Shown one piece after another: positions 35,083 to 43,228 of a DNA stretch of 64,000 nucleotides. Position 1 is the stretch's first letter. Each line of letters opens with the position of its first letter. The notes under the pieces were generated by a model, which was not told the DNA's origin, searched no databases, and was given only the letters and a program-made list of their open reading frames with translations. The DNA lies in contig CANQCL010000010.1 of the NCBI GenBank assembly GCA_947589215.1, positions 1-64,000 of the forward strand, written 5' to 3'. The stretch is from an uncultured Clostridia bacterium. GTDB lineage: Bacteria; Bacillota; Clostridia; Oscillospirales; Ruminococcaceae. The translations under genes and the position numbers were made by a program.

Positions 35083-35997
35083 ATGACATACGGCATGAAT
35101 AATATTCATCTTGAAACATTTATACGCATTGTAGAGGCGGGAAGCTTTAATAAAGCAGCAGAGGAGCTGTATATTACCTCAACTGCTGTTATAAAGCAGA
35201 TCAACCTTCTGGAAAATGACGTAGGTGTGCAGCTCTTTGAACGGACGCATCGGGGACTTAAATTAACAAAAGCAGGTGAATCACTCTATAAAGATGCGAA
35301 ATATATCATTACATACTGTAATGAATCTGTGTATAGAGCAAGAAACGCTATGATGGAGAAAAATTCAGTTATTCGCATTGGTACGTCTCCTATTACTCCT
35401 GCTCAGATACTTACTGATTTGTGGCCAAAAATTCACGAGCATTGTTCAGATATCAGTTTTCAGCTTGTTCCTTTTGAAAATACTCCGGAAAACGCAAAAG
35501 AAATACTCAAAAATCTTGGTCGGAATATTGATGTAGTGACAGGCATTTTTGATGATACTATGCTTGAAGTAAGACAATGTGCAGGTCTTGAGATCACAAG
35601 AGAACCGCTGTGCTGTGCAGTATCAATATACCACCCGTTGGCTGGTAAAGATAAGCTGACTGTGCAAGATTTATACGGTGAGAATTTATTGCTGATGCAT
35701 CGTGGATGGAGTCATTATGTAGACATGCTTCGAGATGAATTAACAAAAAATCATCAAGAGATAAATATTGTTGATTTTGATTTTTACGATATTAGTATTT
35801 TCAATCGCTGCGAACAGGAAAAAGACGTTTTGTTAGTTATAAAAAGCTGGGATTGCGTGCATCCGATGATGAAAGTTATACCTGTTGAGTGGGAGCATAA
35901 CATACCGTTTGGTGTGCTGTATTCAAAAACGCCTTCGCCGACAGTAGAGCGATTTCTTATGGCAGTAAAAACTGTAATTGAACAGAAGCAGTTATAA
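35083..35997 (+). CDS. LysR-family transcriptional regulator
   Basis: 304 residues. The N-terminal winged HTH is textbook LysR: LETFIRIVEAGSFNKAAEELYITSTAVIKQI...LFERTHRGLKLTKAG. The C-terminal periplasmic-binding-like effector domain starts near residue 92 (VIRIGTSPITP). It sits upstream of, and in the same direction as, an aldo/keto reductase operon. Three near-identical promoter elements (36009, 39439, 43146) in the following 8 kb are likely its targets (inference). Effector unknown; reactive aldehydes or quinones are plausible from the gene content. Confidence 0.95.
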   Translation: MTYGMNNIHLETFIRIVEAGSFNKAAEELYITSTAVIKQINLLENDVGVQLFERTHRGLKLTKAGESLYKDAKYIITYCNESVYRARNAMMEKNSVIRIGTSPITPAQILTDLWPKIHEHCSDISFQLVPFENTPENAKEILKNLGRNIDVVTGIFDDTMLEVRQCAGLEITREPLCCAVSIYHPLAGKDKLTVQDLYGENLLLMHRGWSHYVDMLRDELTKNHQEINIVDFDFYDISIFNRCEQEKDVLLVIKSWDCVHPMMKVIPVEWEHNIPFGVLYSKTPSPTVERFLMAVKTVIEQKQL

Positions 35998-36008
35998 CCT
36001 ATGGTTTA

Positions 36009-36058
36009 AACTGATGAACTAATAGAGACTTCTTATGAAGTCTCTATTAGTTTATAAT
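36009..36058 (+). promoter_or_regulatory. Redox-regulon promoter/operator, copy 1
   Basis: AACTGATGAACTAATAGAGA begins at 36009 and the -10 TATAAT is at 36053-36058, exactly 44 bp after the start of the element. AGAGACTTC/GAAGTCTCT (36024-36045) is a perfect palindrome covering the -35 position, which has no good -35 hexamer, as expected for an activator-dependent promoter. It precedes the aldo/keto reductase gene. Confidence 0.68.
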
Positions 36059-36109
36059 ATAAAGTATAAACAAAATATAATAAATTTAAGTCTTAGGAGG
36101 AAAATTAAA

Positions 36110-36961
36110 ATGGAGTATACTTTATTAAACAATGGTGTTAAAATGCCGATGGAGGGTTTCGGAGTTTTTCAGGTGCCTGATCCAAAGCAGTGTGAGCAGG
36201 CGGTTTTGGACGCTTTGTCTGTGGGATACCGTCTTATTGATACTGCCGCTGCATATATGAATGAAGAAGCTGTGGGTTCGGCTATTAAAAAGAGCGGCGT
36301 TCTGCGTGAAGATCTGTTCATTACGACAAAGCTATGGGTTCAGGATACAAGTTATGACGGAGCGAAAAAAGCCTTTGAGGCTTCGCTTAGCAAGCTGGGT
36401 CTTGAATACTTAGACCTTTATTTGATTCATCAGCCTATGGGTGACTATATTGGTGCATACCGTGCTATGGAGGAGCTTTATAAGGAAGGACGCATTCGTG
36501 CTATCGGTGTATGTAACTGCTATCCTCATGTACTTGCAGATATTTGTGAGACGGTCGAGGTCACACCTGCTGTAAATCAGGTGGAACTACATCCATTTTT
36601 TCAACAGGCAGACGCACTGGCTCTGATGAAGGAATACGAGGTACAGCCTGAGGCGTGGGGACCTTTTGCTGAGGGAAAGCATGGTATTTTTACAAATCCT
36701 ATACTTACCCAAATCGGTGAGAAATACTCAAAAAGTGCCGCACAGGTAGTTTTACGCTGGAATGTGCAGCGTGGTGTAGTAGTTATTCCGAAATCTGTTC
36801 ACAGAAGCCGTATGGAGCAGAATTTTGATATATGGGATTTTAAGCTGACTGATGAGGAGATGAAGTCAATTTCTTCGCTTGATCTAGGTCACAGCGAAAT
36901 TGTCAACCACTATGATCCTGCATTTATAAAAATGCTTCATAATATGAAGATTCACGAATGA
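36110..36961 (+). CDS. Aldo/keto reductase (DkgA-like)
   Basis: 283 residues from the ATG at 36110 (TAGGAGG upstream). The catalytic tetrad is recognisable: Asp and Tyr in YRLIDTAAAYMNEEAVG, Lys in ITTKLWV, His in DLYLIHQP. VIPKSVHRSRMEQNF is the NADPH-binding signature. It reduces aldehydes such as methylglyoxal or 2,5-diketogluconate in relatives. It heads an operon with a (broken) flavodoxin gene 25 bp downstream. Confidence 0.94.
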   Translation: MEYTLLNNGVKMPMEGFGVFQVPDPKQCEQAVLDALSVGYRLIDTAAAYMNEEAVGSAIKKSGVLREDLFITTKLWVQDTSYDGAKKAFEASLSKLGLEYLDLYLIHQPMGDYIGAYRAMEELYKEGRIRAIGVCNCYPHVLADICETVEVTPAVNQVELHPFFQQADALALMKEYEVQPEAWGPFAEGKHGIFTNPILTQIGEKYSKSAAQVVLRWNVQRGVVVIPKSVHRSRMEQNFDIWDFKLTDEEMKSISSLDLGHSEIVNHYDPAFIKMLHNMKIHE

Positions 36962-36986
36962 TATAATATTCAAGGAGGAATTTATT

Positions 36987-37452
36987 ATGGCAAAAAATCT
37001 GATTATCTACTACTCACGCAAGGGTGAGAACTATTGGAACGGAAGTATCAAAAACATTGAAAAGGGCAATACCGAGATAGTTGCAGAGTTTATCCAAAAA
37101 GCAGTCGGAGGCGATCTGTTTAAGGTCGATACCGTTAAACCTTATTCGTGTGATTATATGACCTGCACTCTTTTGCCTGTGAAATCAAGCCGTTCAAGCT
37201 GTGAGAAAACTGCCATTGGGTAGGTTCCCCACCAGCAAGGACCTGCAACATTGTCGTAATCCGAAATATCATCAAGATACTGTTTTAATTCACACAGCTT
37301 TTTCAAATCACTCTCACAAGAACCAAGTCCGCTGCCTTCGTGAGTCATAACCGCCAAAACTTGCAGCTTTCGGTAAAGGTCTTGCTGTTCACGGTGCTGA
37401 TGCTGCGAAGTCGGAAAGCACTGTTGCTGAGTGGGCTAAGAAAGCAGTATAA
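36987..37452 (+). pseudogene. Flavodoxin pseudogene with two inverted internal segments
   Basis: 36987-37169 encodes a normal flavodoxin N-terminus (MAKNLIIYYSRKGENYWNGS ... VKPYSCDYMTCT). The C-terminus, KLAAFGKGLAVHGADAAKSE onwards, is on the same strand at 37357-37452. The middle is on the minus strand in two blocks: 37170-37291 encodes ELKQYLDDISDYDNV...LDFTGKRV, and 37292-37356 encodes MTHEGSGLGSCESDLKKLC. Each block is at its proper place in the gene but is individually flipped. A few residues are lost at DYDNV-AGPCWW. No functional product can be made. GGAGG precedes the ATG. Confidence 0.85.
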
Positions 37453-37459
37453 GGGGAAA

Positions 37460-37513
37460 ATGAAAATGAGTAAAGATGTAGTTATATTAACCGGTGCAGG
37501 ACAGAAAAGTTAA
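37460..37513 (+). pseudogene. Short-chain dehydrogenase N-terminal remnant
   Basis: ATG to TAA encodes only 17 residues, MKMSKDVVILTGAGQKS. VVILTGAG is the first strand and start of the Gly-rich NAD(P) loop of an SDR protein; the rest has been deleted. It lies directly behind the broken flavodoxin, matching flavodoxin-SDR pairs in related clusters (inference). Confidence 0.45.
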
Positions 37514-37534
37514 AGTAGGGGAGGATTGATTATA

Positions 37535-38173
37535 ATGCAGTTTAGTTTAAGTGAAAAAAAGTTTTATCGTATATTATCAATAGCTCTGGCATTTGTTATG
37601 CTGTTTACACTTATAAATGTGAATAGTATACCTGCACAGGCAAAGGACAATAAAAAAATTGTAATATTGTATTTTAGTGCAACTGGAACGACAAAGGCAG
37701 TAGCTAAGAAGATAAAAAAGAATACAAATGGAAAGCTGATTGAGATCAAAGCTGCTGACGCATATACTTCTGCTGATATTGATTGGACAGACGACAACAG
37801 CCGTGTTACCAAAGAGCATAATAGTGCGTCATCTCCTGCAAAAAGCAGTGTAAGACCAAAGATAAAAAATCTTAGTGCAATTAAAAAGGCAGTCAAAAAA
37901 GCAGATGTTGTTTATATCGGATATCCGATATGGTGGGGAGAAGCACCTCATATTGTATATAGTCTTGTTGAGAATATCAGTTTAAAAAAGAAAACGGTTG
38001 TTCCGTTTTGTACATCGATGAGCAGCGGACTGGGAAACAGCGCAAAAAATCTTAAGAAAAATGCTATCGTTTCCAAGAAAACAAAATGGCTTAAGGGTCG
38101 GAATTTTTACGATATACCGTCTCAAAAGAAAATAAATAAATGGATCAAGGCTTTGAAAGTTAATAAAATCTAA
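37535..38173 (+). CDS. Exported flavodoxin-like protein
   Basis: 212 residues from the ATG at 37535 (GGGGAGG upstream). Residues 1-37 form a signal peptide (basic start, FYRILSIALAFVMLFTLI, cleavage near AQAKD). The flavodoxin fold follows: phosphate-binding loop YFSATGTTKAVAKKI, DIDWTDDNSRVTKEHN, VYIGYPIWWGEAPHIV and VPFCTSMSSGLGNSAKNL. Very lysine-rich, as for a secreted protein. FMN binding outside the membrane is unusual for flavodoxins, which are normally cytoplasmic. The alcohol dehydrogenase gene follows 45 bp downstream. Confidence 0.85.
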   Translation: MQFSLSEKKFYRILSIALAFVMLFTLINVNSIPAQAKDNKKIVILYFSATGTTKAVAKKIKKNTNGKLIEIKAADAYTSADIDWTDDNSRVTKEHNSASSPAKSSVRPKIKNLSAIKKAVKKADVVYIGYPIWWGEAPHIVYSLVENISLKKKTVVPFCTSMSSGLGNSAKNLKKNAIVSKKTKWLKGRNFYDIPSQKKINKWIKALKVNKI

Positions 38174-38218
38174 TTATGATGCAGTGGTTTTAACTTTCTT
38201 TTTATTTGGAGGTTTATT

Positions 38219-39379
38219 ATGAACGATTTCACATATCAATATCCCGTTAAAGTTTATTTCAGTGAGAAAGCAGCCCAGAAAAATCTATTCTCAGAGCTTG
38301 CCAAAGTCGGACAAAATGTAATGCTTGCATACGGCGGCGGTTCAATAAAGAAAAATGGTATTTATGAAGAACTGATAGATATTCTGAACAATGCAGGAAA
38401 AACCGTTACAGAGTTCAGCGGAATTATGTCTAATCCAACCTATGCTAAGGTGCAGAAAGGTGCAAGGCTGGCAAGGGAAAACAGTATAGATTTTATTCTT
38501 GCAGTAGGGGGCGGAAGTGTTATAGACTGCTGCAAAATCGTTTCTGCACAGGCGAAACTGGATAAAGATATATGGGAGATGGAATACACCGAGCATAAAA
38601 ATCCGATAGAATTTATCCCGATGGGAGCTGTTGTAACGGCGTTCGGAACAGGTGCTGAGATGAATAACGGAGCGGTTATTACTAACGAGGAAAAAATGCA
38701 GAAATCTGCACTTTGGGGTGCGTTCTATGACTTTGCAATTCTCGAACCGGCATACACTATGACTATGCCAATCAAACAGGTTGTTTCAGGCTCGTTCGAT
38801 GCTCTTTCTCATTGTATGGAAACCTATATGGGCTCGCCGAGAGAGGTTAATCTATCAGACGAGATAAACGAGGCTTGTCAACGTAATATCATACGCAATT
38901 TGCGAGCTACTCTGAAAAATCCGCAGGATATTACCGCAAGAAGCGAGCTTATCTGGGCAGCGGCAATGGGCGAAAACGGTATTTTGAAAATCGGAAAGGT
39001 AACAGATTTTCAGGCACATATGCTTGAGCATCAATTGGGTGCTTATACTGATTGTAATCATGGGCAGGGTCTTGCGGTTATTCACCCGACCCTCTACCGT
39101 CATATGCTGCCTGAGGCGGCTCCGCAGTTTGCAAGACTTGCGGTAAATGTGTGGGGTATTTCTCCTTATGGTAAGTCAGACGAACAGCTTGCAAATGAAT
39201 TTATTGACGCACTCTCAGCGTTTATAAAAGAGGTCGGACTTCCGACAACATTTACTGATATGGGTATACTTGATGATACTGACTTCAAAGCGATTGCCGA
39301 CAGCACCGTTAAAACGGCTGGCTGCTGCAAGAAATTTACCAGTGGAGAGCTATTGGAAGTTCTCGGCGAATGTAAATAA
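38219..39379 (+). CDS. Iron-containing alcohol dehydrogenase (YqhD/BDH type)
   Basis: 386 residues. NAD(P) site AVGGGSVIDCCK; metal ligands in GSFDALSHCMETYM and MLEHQLGAYTDCNHGQGLAV (Asp and His residues). This is the group III NADPH aldehyde/butanol dehydrogenase branch. Reduces short-chain aldehydes in relatives. Together with the DkgA-like reductase it recalls the yqhD-dkgA pair of E. coli, here under a LysR instead of an AraC-type regulator. GGAGG before the ATG. Confidence 0.94.
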   Translation: MNDFTYQYPVKVYFSEKAAQKNLFSELAKVGQNVMLAYGGGSIKKNGIYEELIDILNNAGKTVTEFSGIMSNPTYAKVQKGARLARENSIDFILAVGGGSVIDCCKIVSAQAKLDKDIWEMEYTEHKNPIEFIPMGAVVTAFGTGAEMNNGAVITNEEKMQKSALWGAFYDFAILEPAYTMTMPIKQVVSGSFDALSHCMETYMGSPREVNLSDEINEACQRNIIRNLRATLKNPQDITARSELIWAAAMGENGILKIGKVTDFQAHMLEHQLGAYTDCNHGQGLAVIHPTLYRHMLPEAAPQFARLAVNVWGISPYGKSDEQLANEFIDALSAFIKEVGLPTTFTDMGILDDTDFKAIADSTVKTAGCCKKFTSGELLEVLGECK

Positions 39380-39438
39380 ACAGATTATTAAATTTTTAAA
39401 AAAGAAATATAGTAAGTTCAGTTATAACTTTTAGTATG

Positions 39439-39488
39439 AACTGATGAACTAATAGAGACTTCTAAAGAGGTCTTTATTTTTTTATAAT
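39439..39488 (+). promoter_or_regulatory. Redox-regulon promoter/operator, copy 2
   Basis: AACTGATGAACTAATAGAGA begins at 39439; TATAAT at 39483-39488, again 44 bp after the element start. The palindrome is imperfect here (AGAGACTTC..GAGGTCTTT). It precedes the DUF362 gene. Confidence 0.66.
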
Positions 39489-39539
39489 ATAAGTGTATAA
39501 ATAAATTTTAGACTATAAAAATTGAAAGGAGTAATTTCT

Positions 39540-40934
39540 ATGATGTTGCGTAAAAAGCTTACAATACTTCTTCTGATAGTGGCATTGATATGTCCTATGG
39601 TCTTCAGTGCTGGAAGCGTGCAGGCAGCAAGTAAAGTGAGACTGAATAAGACTAAGATCACCTTAGTTGTAGGGCAAAAAAAGAAACTAAAGGTAAAAGG
39701 CACTAAAAAGAAAGTAAAGTGGTCATCAAGCAAGAAGTCTGTAGTATCAGTATCTAAAAAGGGAGTAATTAAAGCTAAGAAAAAAGGAAAGGCAGTTATT
39801 ACCGCTCGTGTTGGAAAAAAGAAATTAAAGTGCAAGGTTACAGTTAAGAAGATAAAATCAGCTTTGTCTACTACGCTGGCAACCACGAGATTTCCAACTT
39901 CTATAACAACAACTGCCGGCATAACTTCCGGTATGATAAATCCAGATGCAACGACTTCCGCTATTGAAAGCACAGAAACACCATCGGAAAGCAAGAGTCC
40001 AACTACCACCCAGCCAACTACACAGCCTACTACAGCTTCTACATCATCAGGAGATGTGGATAATACCACGGATTCTATAGTGTATATGACAACTGATATT
40101 TCATCTGACGGTTTAATGGCAGCATATAAGGCTTTAGGCGTTGAGTTGACAGGGAACAATATTGCTGTCAAGCTATCTACAGGAGAACCGCCTGCAAGCA
40201 ATTATCTTGACCCGAATCTGATAAAAGATCTTGTTCAGCATGTTGATGGTACTATTGTCGAGTGCAACACGGCTTACGGAGGTTCACGTTCTGAAACGGC
40301 TATGCACTATCAGGTGGCTAAGGATCACGGATTTACCGATATTGCAGACGTTGTAATAATGGACGAAGACGGTTCAATGACAATTCCGGTAAACGGCGGA
40401 AATCGGCTTTCAGAAAACTATGTAGGCAAGCATTTCGCAGATTTTGACGGGTTCTTGGTTCTTTCACACTTCAAGGGTCATGCAATGGCAGGCTTTGGAG
40501 GAGCGATAAAGAATATTTCAATAGGTATAGGTTCTAAAGAAGGAAAATGTCTGATACACACAGCAGGACAAAGTCATACCAGTCCTTGGGGAGGTAATCA
40601 GGATGCATTTTTGGAATCAATGGCTGATGCAGGAAAATCTGTAGTGGATGCTTTAAACGGCAACATACTGTATGTCAATGTTATGAATAGGCTTTCTATT
40701 GACTGCGATTGCGACGGTAATCCGTCGGAGCCGGATATCCACGATATTGGAATACTTGCATCAACAGACCCTGTTGCACTCGATCAGGCGTGTGTAGACC
40801 TAATCTACAAGGCAGAAGGCAATGCTTCTTTTGTTCGCAGAATGGAAGGACAAAATGCACAACACGTTTTGGAGGCAGGCGAGAAAATAGGTCTTGGCAG
40901 CAGAAGTTATAAGCTTGTTTCAATAGATAATTAG
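39540..40934 (+). CDS. Exported Big_2/DUF362 protein
   Basis: 464 residues from the ATG at 39540 (AAAGGAG upstream). Signal peptide (LTILLLIVALICPMVFSAG, cleavage near VQAASK), one very basic bacterial Ig-like group 2 domain (KVRLNKTKITLVVGQKKKLK ... GVIKAKKKGKAVITARVGKK), a Ser/Thr/Pro linker (about residues 112-180), then a DUF362 domain (NIAVKLSTGEPP, ECNTAYGGSR, LSHFKGHAMAGFGGAIKNI, SIDCDCDG, GILASTDPVALDQA). DUF362 proteins are usually cytoplasmic and linked to Fe-S clusters; export with an Ig-like domain is unusual. No ferredoxin CxxCxxCxxxC motif is present. Function unknown. Confidence 0.88.
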   Translation: MMLRKKLTILLLIVALICPMVFSAGSVQAASKVRLNKTKITLVVGQKKKLKVKGTKKKVKWSSSKKSVVSVSKKGVIKAKKKGKAVITARVGKKKLKCKVTVKKIKSALSTTLATTRFPTSITTTAGITSGMINPDATTSAIESTETPSESKSPTTTQPTTQPTTASTSSGDVDNTTDSIVYMTTDISSDGLMAAYKALGVELTGNNIAVKLSTGEPPASNYLDPNLIKDLVQHVDGTIVECNTAYGGSRSETAMHYQVAKDHGFTDIADVVIMDEDGSMTIPVNGGNRLSENYVGKHFADFDGFLVLSHFKGHAMAGFGGAIKNISIGIGSKEGKCLIHTAGQSHTSPWGGNQDAFLESMADAGKSVVDALNGNILYVNVMNRLSIDCDCDGNPSEPDIHDIGILASTDPVALDQACVDLIYKAEGNASFVRRMEGQNAQHVLEAGEKIGLGSRSYKLVSIDN

Positions 40935-40954
40935 AGTTAGAGGGAGCAATTTGT

Positions 40955-41866
40955 ATGGAGATATTAGAAGTTTTACAGCGTGAATTTGTTTATCTGCGTT
41001 ACTATTTTATCCTTCAGCTTAGTCAGATTGCTCCTTATTATGTGCTGGGTATTGTACTCGGCAGCGTAATTTCGGTATTTGTCAAGAATCGTATACACGG
41101 CTTGTTCCGTGCATTAGGAAACAAAAAACTAGGTGTACTTGGAGTAATTCCTGCAAGTATTCTAGGTATTGCCTCGCCTCTATGTATGTACGGCACAATA
41201 CCTCTGGCGGCATCGTTCTCAAGAAGCGGTATACGTGATGATTGGCTGGCAGCGTTTATGATGAGTTCTATTTTGCTCAATCCTCAGCTTATTCTGTATA
41301 GCACTGCTTTAGGCAGTGTAGCTCTGACAGTCAGGCTGGTATCCTGCTTTGTATGCGGAGTTGTTGCAGGACTTTTGATTAGATTATTTTATAGAAATAA
41401 GAGCTTCTTTAACTTCACAGGCTTTGATGAGCCGCATAATCATGACACAGACCCGAACCTATTTCTAAGACTGCTTAAAAATATCGGCAGAAATATCAAG
41501 GCGACCGCTCTATGGTTTTTGATCGGAGTATTGCTTTCGGCGCTATTTCAGCGGTATGTACCGGCAGATTCGTTTGCCAAGCTTTTTGGAGAAGGAAACG
41601 AGGGATTTGGTGTGTTAATGGCGGCGACTATCGGTGTACCGCTATACGCTTGCGGCGGAGGAACTATTCCACTTTTAAGGGAGTGGCTCTACTCAGGTAT
41701 GAGTATGGGCAGTGCCGCAGCATTTATGCTGACTGGTCCGTCTACTAAAATAACCAATTTAGGTGCGCTTAAAATCGTACTCGGTGTAAAGCGGTTTTTG
41801 CTTTATTTAGCTTTTGTTATCGTATTTTCACTATTAACTGGATTTATTGTTAATATTGTGATATAA
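40955..41866 (+). CDS. ArsP-like permease (DUF318/UPF0718)
   Basis: 303 residues and eight or more hydrophobic helices in two repeats. ASPLCMYGTIPLAASFSRSG and the paired C-half motif YACGGGTIPLLREWLYSGMS plus MLTGPSTKITNLGAL are the family signature (Cys-containing GTIPL loops), related to organoarsenical or metal-thiol permeases. The substrate is unknown. It lies between DUF362 and an ECF S component with short gaps (20 and 21 bp). Confidence 0.85.
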   Translation: MEILEVLQREFVYLRYYFILQLSQIAPYYVLGIVLGSVISVFVKNRIHGLFRALGNKKLGVLGVIPASILGIASPLCMYGTIPLAASFSRSGIRDDWLAAFMMSSILLNPQLILYSTALGSVALTVRLVSCFVCGVVAGLLIRLFYRNKSFFNFTGFDEPHNHDTDPNLFLRLLKNIGRNIKATALWFLIGVLLSALFQRYVPADSFAKLFGEGNEGFGVLMAATIGVPLYACGGGTIPLLREWLYSGMSMGSAAAFMLTGPSTKITNLGALKIVLGVKRFLLYLAFVIVFSLLTGFIVNIVI

Positions 41867-41887
41867 ATTAATAAGGAGGATTTTATT

Positions 41888-42466
41888 ATGTCTAATACAA
41901 CAATTATCAGAACAATAGAAAAACCCCGTCTGTCGGTTAAAGTACAGACAATAGCAACTATTTTAGCTATCGCTGGAGCGGTTGCTGTTCCGCAGTTGTT
42001 TCACTTGCTTGGTGCAGTTTCTGGGCTTGGAACGGCTCTTGGCGAAACATTCTTGCCAATGCATCTTCCGATTATTTTAGTCGGTCTTCTGGCAGGTCCA
42101 TATGCCGGAGCAATTTCAGGACTGCTCGGACCTCTTATGAGCTTTACACTTTCCGGTATGCCAAGTGCCGCAATGCTGCCGTTTATGATGATTGAACTAT
42201 GTGTATACGGTCTTTCGGCAGGACTGCTCCGCAATGTAAAGATACCAACAATAGGAAAGGTTTTAGCAATACAGGTTGCAGGTCGTGTGATACGTGCGGC
42301 AGCTATTTTGATAGCAGTTTATGCTTTTGGTAACGACAGTATAAAGGTAGCTGCTATTTGGAATAGTATTAGCGCAGGTATTTTTGGTCTGGTACTCCAA
42401 TGGGCACTTTTACCATTAATAATTTACCGTGTGGAAAATATTAAAAATAAAAATACAGGTGATTAA
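41888..42466 (+). CDS. ECF transporter S component
   Basis: 192 residues with five or six helices. GETFLPMHLPIILVGLLAGPYAGAISGLLGPLMSF and MPSAAMLPFMMIELCVYGL match the substrate-binding S components of the group with the HxPxxLxGxxxGP motif. It needs a shared energising module (EcfA1/A2/T) that is not in the window. AAGGAGG precedes the ATG. Ligand not readable; a cofactor or its precursor fits the redox context (inference). Confidence 0.85.
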   Translation: MSNTTIIRTIEKPRLSVKVQTIATILAIAGAVAVPQLFHLLGAVSGLGTALGETFLPMHLPIILVGLLAGPYAGAISGLLGPLMSFTLSGMPSAAMLPFMMIELCVYGLSAGLLRNVKIPTIGKVLAIQVAGRVIRAAAILIAVYAFGNDSIKVAAIWNSISAGIFGLVLQWALLPLIIYRVENIKNKNTGD

Positions 42467-42467
42467 T

Positions 42468-43127
42468 ATGAAAAAAGTAATTGCATTATTTACAAGTTTG
42501 CTTATAGCAGTTTCTTTTACTGCGTGCAGTCAGAATACTAATGATAGTTCGTCAGATACTTCATCTGAAACAAGTGCAAGTAAAGAATCACAAACAGAAA
42601 ATACAACCAATGAAGCAGCCGCTGAAAATTCAGAAACGGCAGGCAGTAAAGCCTTAGTAGTATATTTTTCAGCAACGGGAAATACCAAGTCTGTTGCAGG
42701 TTATATCGCTGACGCAACTAACGCTGATACATTTGAATTGATACCTAAAGAACCATATAGCGATGATGATTTGGATTGGACTAATGAGAAAAGCCGTGTG
42801 TCACGTGAGCATGACAATACCGATTTGAGAAATGTAGAGCTTACTTCAACTGCTGTTGAGAATTGGGAAGACTACAAAACTGTGTTTATAGGTTATCCCA
42901 TCTGGTGGGGGACTGCCGCATGGCCGGTAAATGGATTTATTACTGCAAACGATTTTACCGGAAAAACTGTGATACCGTTTTGTACTTCGTCCAGTTCTGG
43001 AATTGGTGAAAGCGGAGAGCTTTTAGCAAAGGAAGCTGGAACAGGTAACTGGCTGGAAGGTGAAAGATTCCAGTCGGGAGCATCAGAAGACGATGTTAAG
43101 GACTGGGTAGAAGGTCTAGATTTGTAA
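42468..43127 (+). CDS. Flavodoxin-like lipoprotein
   Basis: 219 residues from the ATG at 42468, one base after the stop of the S-component gene. MKKVIALFTSLLIAVSFTAC is a lipoprotein signal with Cys20 as the lipidation site. A Ser/Glu/Asn linker (about 21-62) leads to a flavodoxin domain: VVYFSATGNTKSVAGYI, DLDWTNEKSRVSREH, FIGYPIWWGTAAWPV, PFCTSSSSGIGESGELL. It would be tethered to the outer face of the membrane. Second exported flavodoxin of the island. Confidence 0.9.
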   Translation: MKKVIALFTSLLIAVSFTACSQNTNDSSSDTSSETSASKESQTENTTNEAAAENSETAGSKALVVYFSATGNTKSVAGYIADATNADTFELIPKEPYSDDDLDWTNEKSRVSREHDNTDLRNVELTSTAVENWEDYKTVFIGYPIWWGTAAWPVNGFITANDFTGKTVIPFCTSSSSGIGESGELLAKEAGTGNWLEGERFQSGASEDDVKDWVEGLDL

Positions 43128-43145
43128 GAGAAATTATCTGCTATG

Positions 43146-43195
43146 AACTGATAAACTAATTGAGACTTCTCACAAAGCTAAGATCAGGATAAAAT
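43146..43195 (+). promoter_or_regulatory. Redox-regulon promoter/operator, copy 3 (decayed)
   Basis: AACTGATAAACTAATTGAGA begins at 43146; TAAAAT lies at 43190-43195, the same 44-bp offset as the other two copies. The 3' half of the palindrome is lost. It precedes the broken aldo/keto reductase. Confidence 0.58.
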
Positions 43196-43228
43196 AATGA
43201 CAACAACAATCTCAAGGAGGAAATTATT

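Noticed and set aside
36024-36045. AGAGACTTC/GAAGTCTCT hairpin first read as the terminator of lysR
   Set aside because: It lacks a T-run, and the same element at a fixed distance from a -10 hexamer recurs at 39439 and 43146, so an operator is the better reading. It may still slow read-through.
39482-40201. A 239-codon minus-strand frame opposite the DUF362 gene
   Set aside because: It is a by-product of lysine- and threonine-rich codons in the Ig-like domain and linker of the plus-strand gene, which has a signal peptide, ribosome-binding site and recognisable domains.
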